15,544 nt of DNA. Source: CAYLYU01 sp964501925 (lineage in GTDB: Bacteria > Pseudomonadota > Zetaproteobacteria > Mariprofundales > Mariprofundaceae). This document shows, in pieces, positions 14,824 to 15,544 of this stretch (within the stretch, counting starts at the first letter, position 1; each line of letters opens with the position of its first letter). The notes beneath the pieces are model-generated. The model was given only the letters and a program-made list of their open reading frames with translations, made no database searches and was not told where the DNA came from. Where the stretch lies: the NCBI GenBank assembly GCA_964501925.1, contig CAZCTM010000041.1, positions 1-15,544 of the forward strand, read 5' to 3'. Both the position numbers and the translations under genes were made by a program.

Positions 14824-14884
14824 ACCACAAAGGCACAGAGTTTTAAGCACAGCTAATTTTACTCTGTGTCCTGGTGCCCTGGTG
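14824..14884. repeat. Short dispersed-type repeat overlapping the yceJ 3' end
   Basis: CACAGAGT (14834-14841) and ACTCTGTG (14861-14868) form a perfect 8-bp inverted repeat around a 19-nt AT-rich loop that contains the yceJ stop. On the minus strand three octamers run in tandem: CACCAGGG, CACCAGGA, CACAGAGT (14884 down to 14861). ACCACAAAGGCACAGAG at 14824-14840 completes the outer arm imperfectly. From memory it resembles the ACCACAGAGG/CACAGAG short repeats scattered through many bacterial genomes. Confidence 0.55.
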
Positions 14885-15430
14885 CTGAATGCGCTTTATC
14901 CCCAGCATGCGCGTCAGCGTTTCATCCCGGTCAATGAAATGGTGCTTCAGCGCCGCAGCCGAATGCAGGACGGCAAGCCCGATCAACGCCCAGGCAAGAC
15001 CCCAGTGGATGAGCCCGACGACATCTCCCTGGCGTTCGGTAAAGTGCAACAGCGACGGCACTGTAAACCAGCCGAACACGCTGACACCAGCACCCTTGGC
15101 GGTCGGGATCAGGTATCCCGTGATCATCACGCCAAGCATCAGGACATAGTGCGCTCGGTGCACGATCAGCGCCACCACACGCTCCCATGTTGCGCCATGG
15201 ATGACCGGCTTGGTGTTGAATGCCGCCCATGCCAGCCGGAAAAAAAGCAGAAACAGCGTGAGCATACCGACAGATTTATGGATATCCGGCGCCCGGTGAT
15301 ACCAGGCGTCGTAATACTCGAGCGTGGTCATCCACAAACCAAGCGCGAACAGCGCAATAATGGCCAGCGCCATAACCCAGTGCAGGAAGATGGCCACCCA
15401 GCCATAGGCGTCGCGGCTGTTGGTGAGCAA
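14843..15430 (-). CDS. yceJ: Cytochrome b561 (YceJ/CybB family)
   Basis: A 195-residue four-helix di-haem b membrane protein expected to move electrons to or from quinone. Helices lie at about 12-34, 52-70, 92-110 and 141-160. Haem-ligand candidates are His17 (FLHW), His51 (DIHKSVG), His142 (LIHWGLAW) and His156 (LHSAAALKHHFIDRD). FALGLWMTTLEYYDAWYH matches E. coli YceJ closely. The start is TTG 15430 with AGGA 8 nt upstream; there is a TAA two codons before it and no better start downstream without losing part of helix 1. The last dozen residues (HQGTRTQSKISCA) are coded by a short repeat and are not family sequence. It begins 3 bp after the EF-hand gene. Confidence 0.94.
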   Translation of the reverse strand: MLTNSRDAYGWVAIFLHWVMALAIIALFALGLWMTTLEYYDAWYHRAPDIHKSVGMLTLFLLFFRLAWAAFNTKPVIHGATWERVVALIVHRAHYVLMLGVMITGYLIPTAKGAGVSVFGWFTVPSLLHFTERQGDVVGLIHWGLAWALIGLAVLHSAAALKHHFIDRDETLTRMLGIKRIQHQGTRTQSKISCA

Positions 15431-15433
15431 GTG

Positions 15434-15544
15434 TTATTTCCTTCCGTGTTTCCACATCATCTTGTGATGTGCCTCGAATTCATCGCGACTGATGACGCCG
15501 TCATGATTGGTGTCAATGCGGTCAAACCGGGCGATGCGATCCTT
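15434..15544 (-). CDS. EF-hand protein, C-terminal part (cut by window edge)
   Basis: The last 36 codons and TAA stop of a gene whose 5' part lies beyond the window. The sequence holds a canonical EF-hand calcium loop, DTNHDGVISRDEF, then a basic tail (HHKMMWKHGRK). The preceding FDRI fits the entering helix. Only one loop is visible; EF-hand proteins usually have pairs, so another is expected upstream. It lies 3 bp before yceJ and is therefore probably in the same transcript. Confidence 0.85.
   Translation of the reverse strand, partial: KDRIARFDRIDTNHDGVISRDEFEAHHKMMWKHGRK

Overview
The window reads as chromosomal DNA of a Gram-negative proteobacterium of moderate GC content. Evidence is the linked tgt-yajC-secD-secF order, a YceJ/YceI pair very like the Escherichia coli one, a YqjG-type glutathionyl-hydroquinone reductase, and a periplasmic SPOR-domain protein. 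The short SecD (526 aa) and the Mth938-like gene after secF recall Alphaproteobacteria or deep-branching proteobacteria, while yceJ-yceI and yqjG look gammaproteobacterial. I do not assign a class. No rRNA, tRNA, CRISPR array or transposase gene was seen.

Layout, plus strand (1 to 5856): the tail of an unidentified ORF; an orphan single-pass membrane protein with a coiled coil and a low-complexity tail; then a compact run tgt, yajC, secD, secF, a Mth938-like gene without a normal start codon, and queD. YajC, SecD and SecF form the accessory complex of the Sec translocon. Tgt and QueD belong to the queuosine tRNA-modification pathway.

Layout, minus strand (15544 down to 5841): every gene runs the other way, and the last one overlaps the 3' end of queD by 16 bp. 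In transcription order there is a tightly packed cluster: an EF-hand protein (cut by the window edge), cytochrome b561 (yceJ), yceI, a small dual-CDGSH iron-sulfur protein, a nitroreductase-methyltransferase fusion, a YdjM-like membrane protein and a glutathionyl-hydroquinone reductase (yqjG). After a gap of about 280 bp holding a striking inverted-repeat structure comes a ferredoxin-like plus two-CDGSH protein. After a second gap comes a two-gene unit: a large secreted protein with Asp-box (BNR) motifs interrupted by seven FG-GAP-like repeats, and a secreted SPOR-domain protein.

The minus-strand cluster is dominated by redox proteins (haem b, three kinds of Fe-S/flavin/glutathione chemistry) and may act in electrophile, quinone or metalloid detoxification; that is inference from domains and spacing. 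The most unusual items are the nitroreductase-methyltransferase fusion, the FG-GAP block nested in a BNR scaffold with a 66-bp perfect internal duplication, the three-way-junction-like inverted repeat at 10911-10976, and a short dispersed-type repeat that supplies the C-terminus of YceJ.
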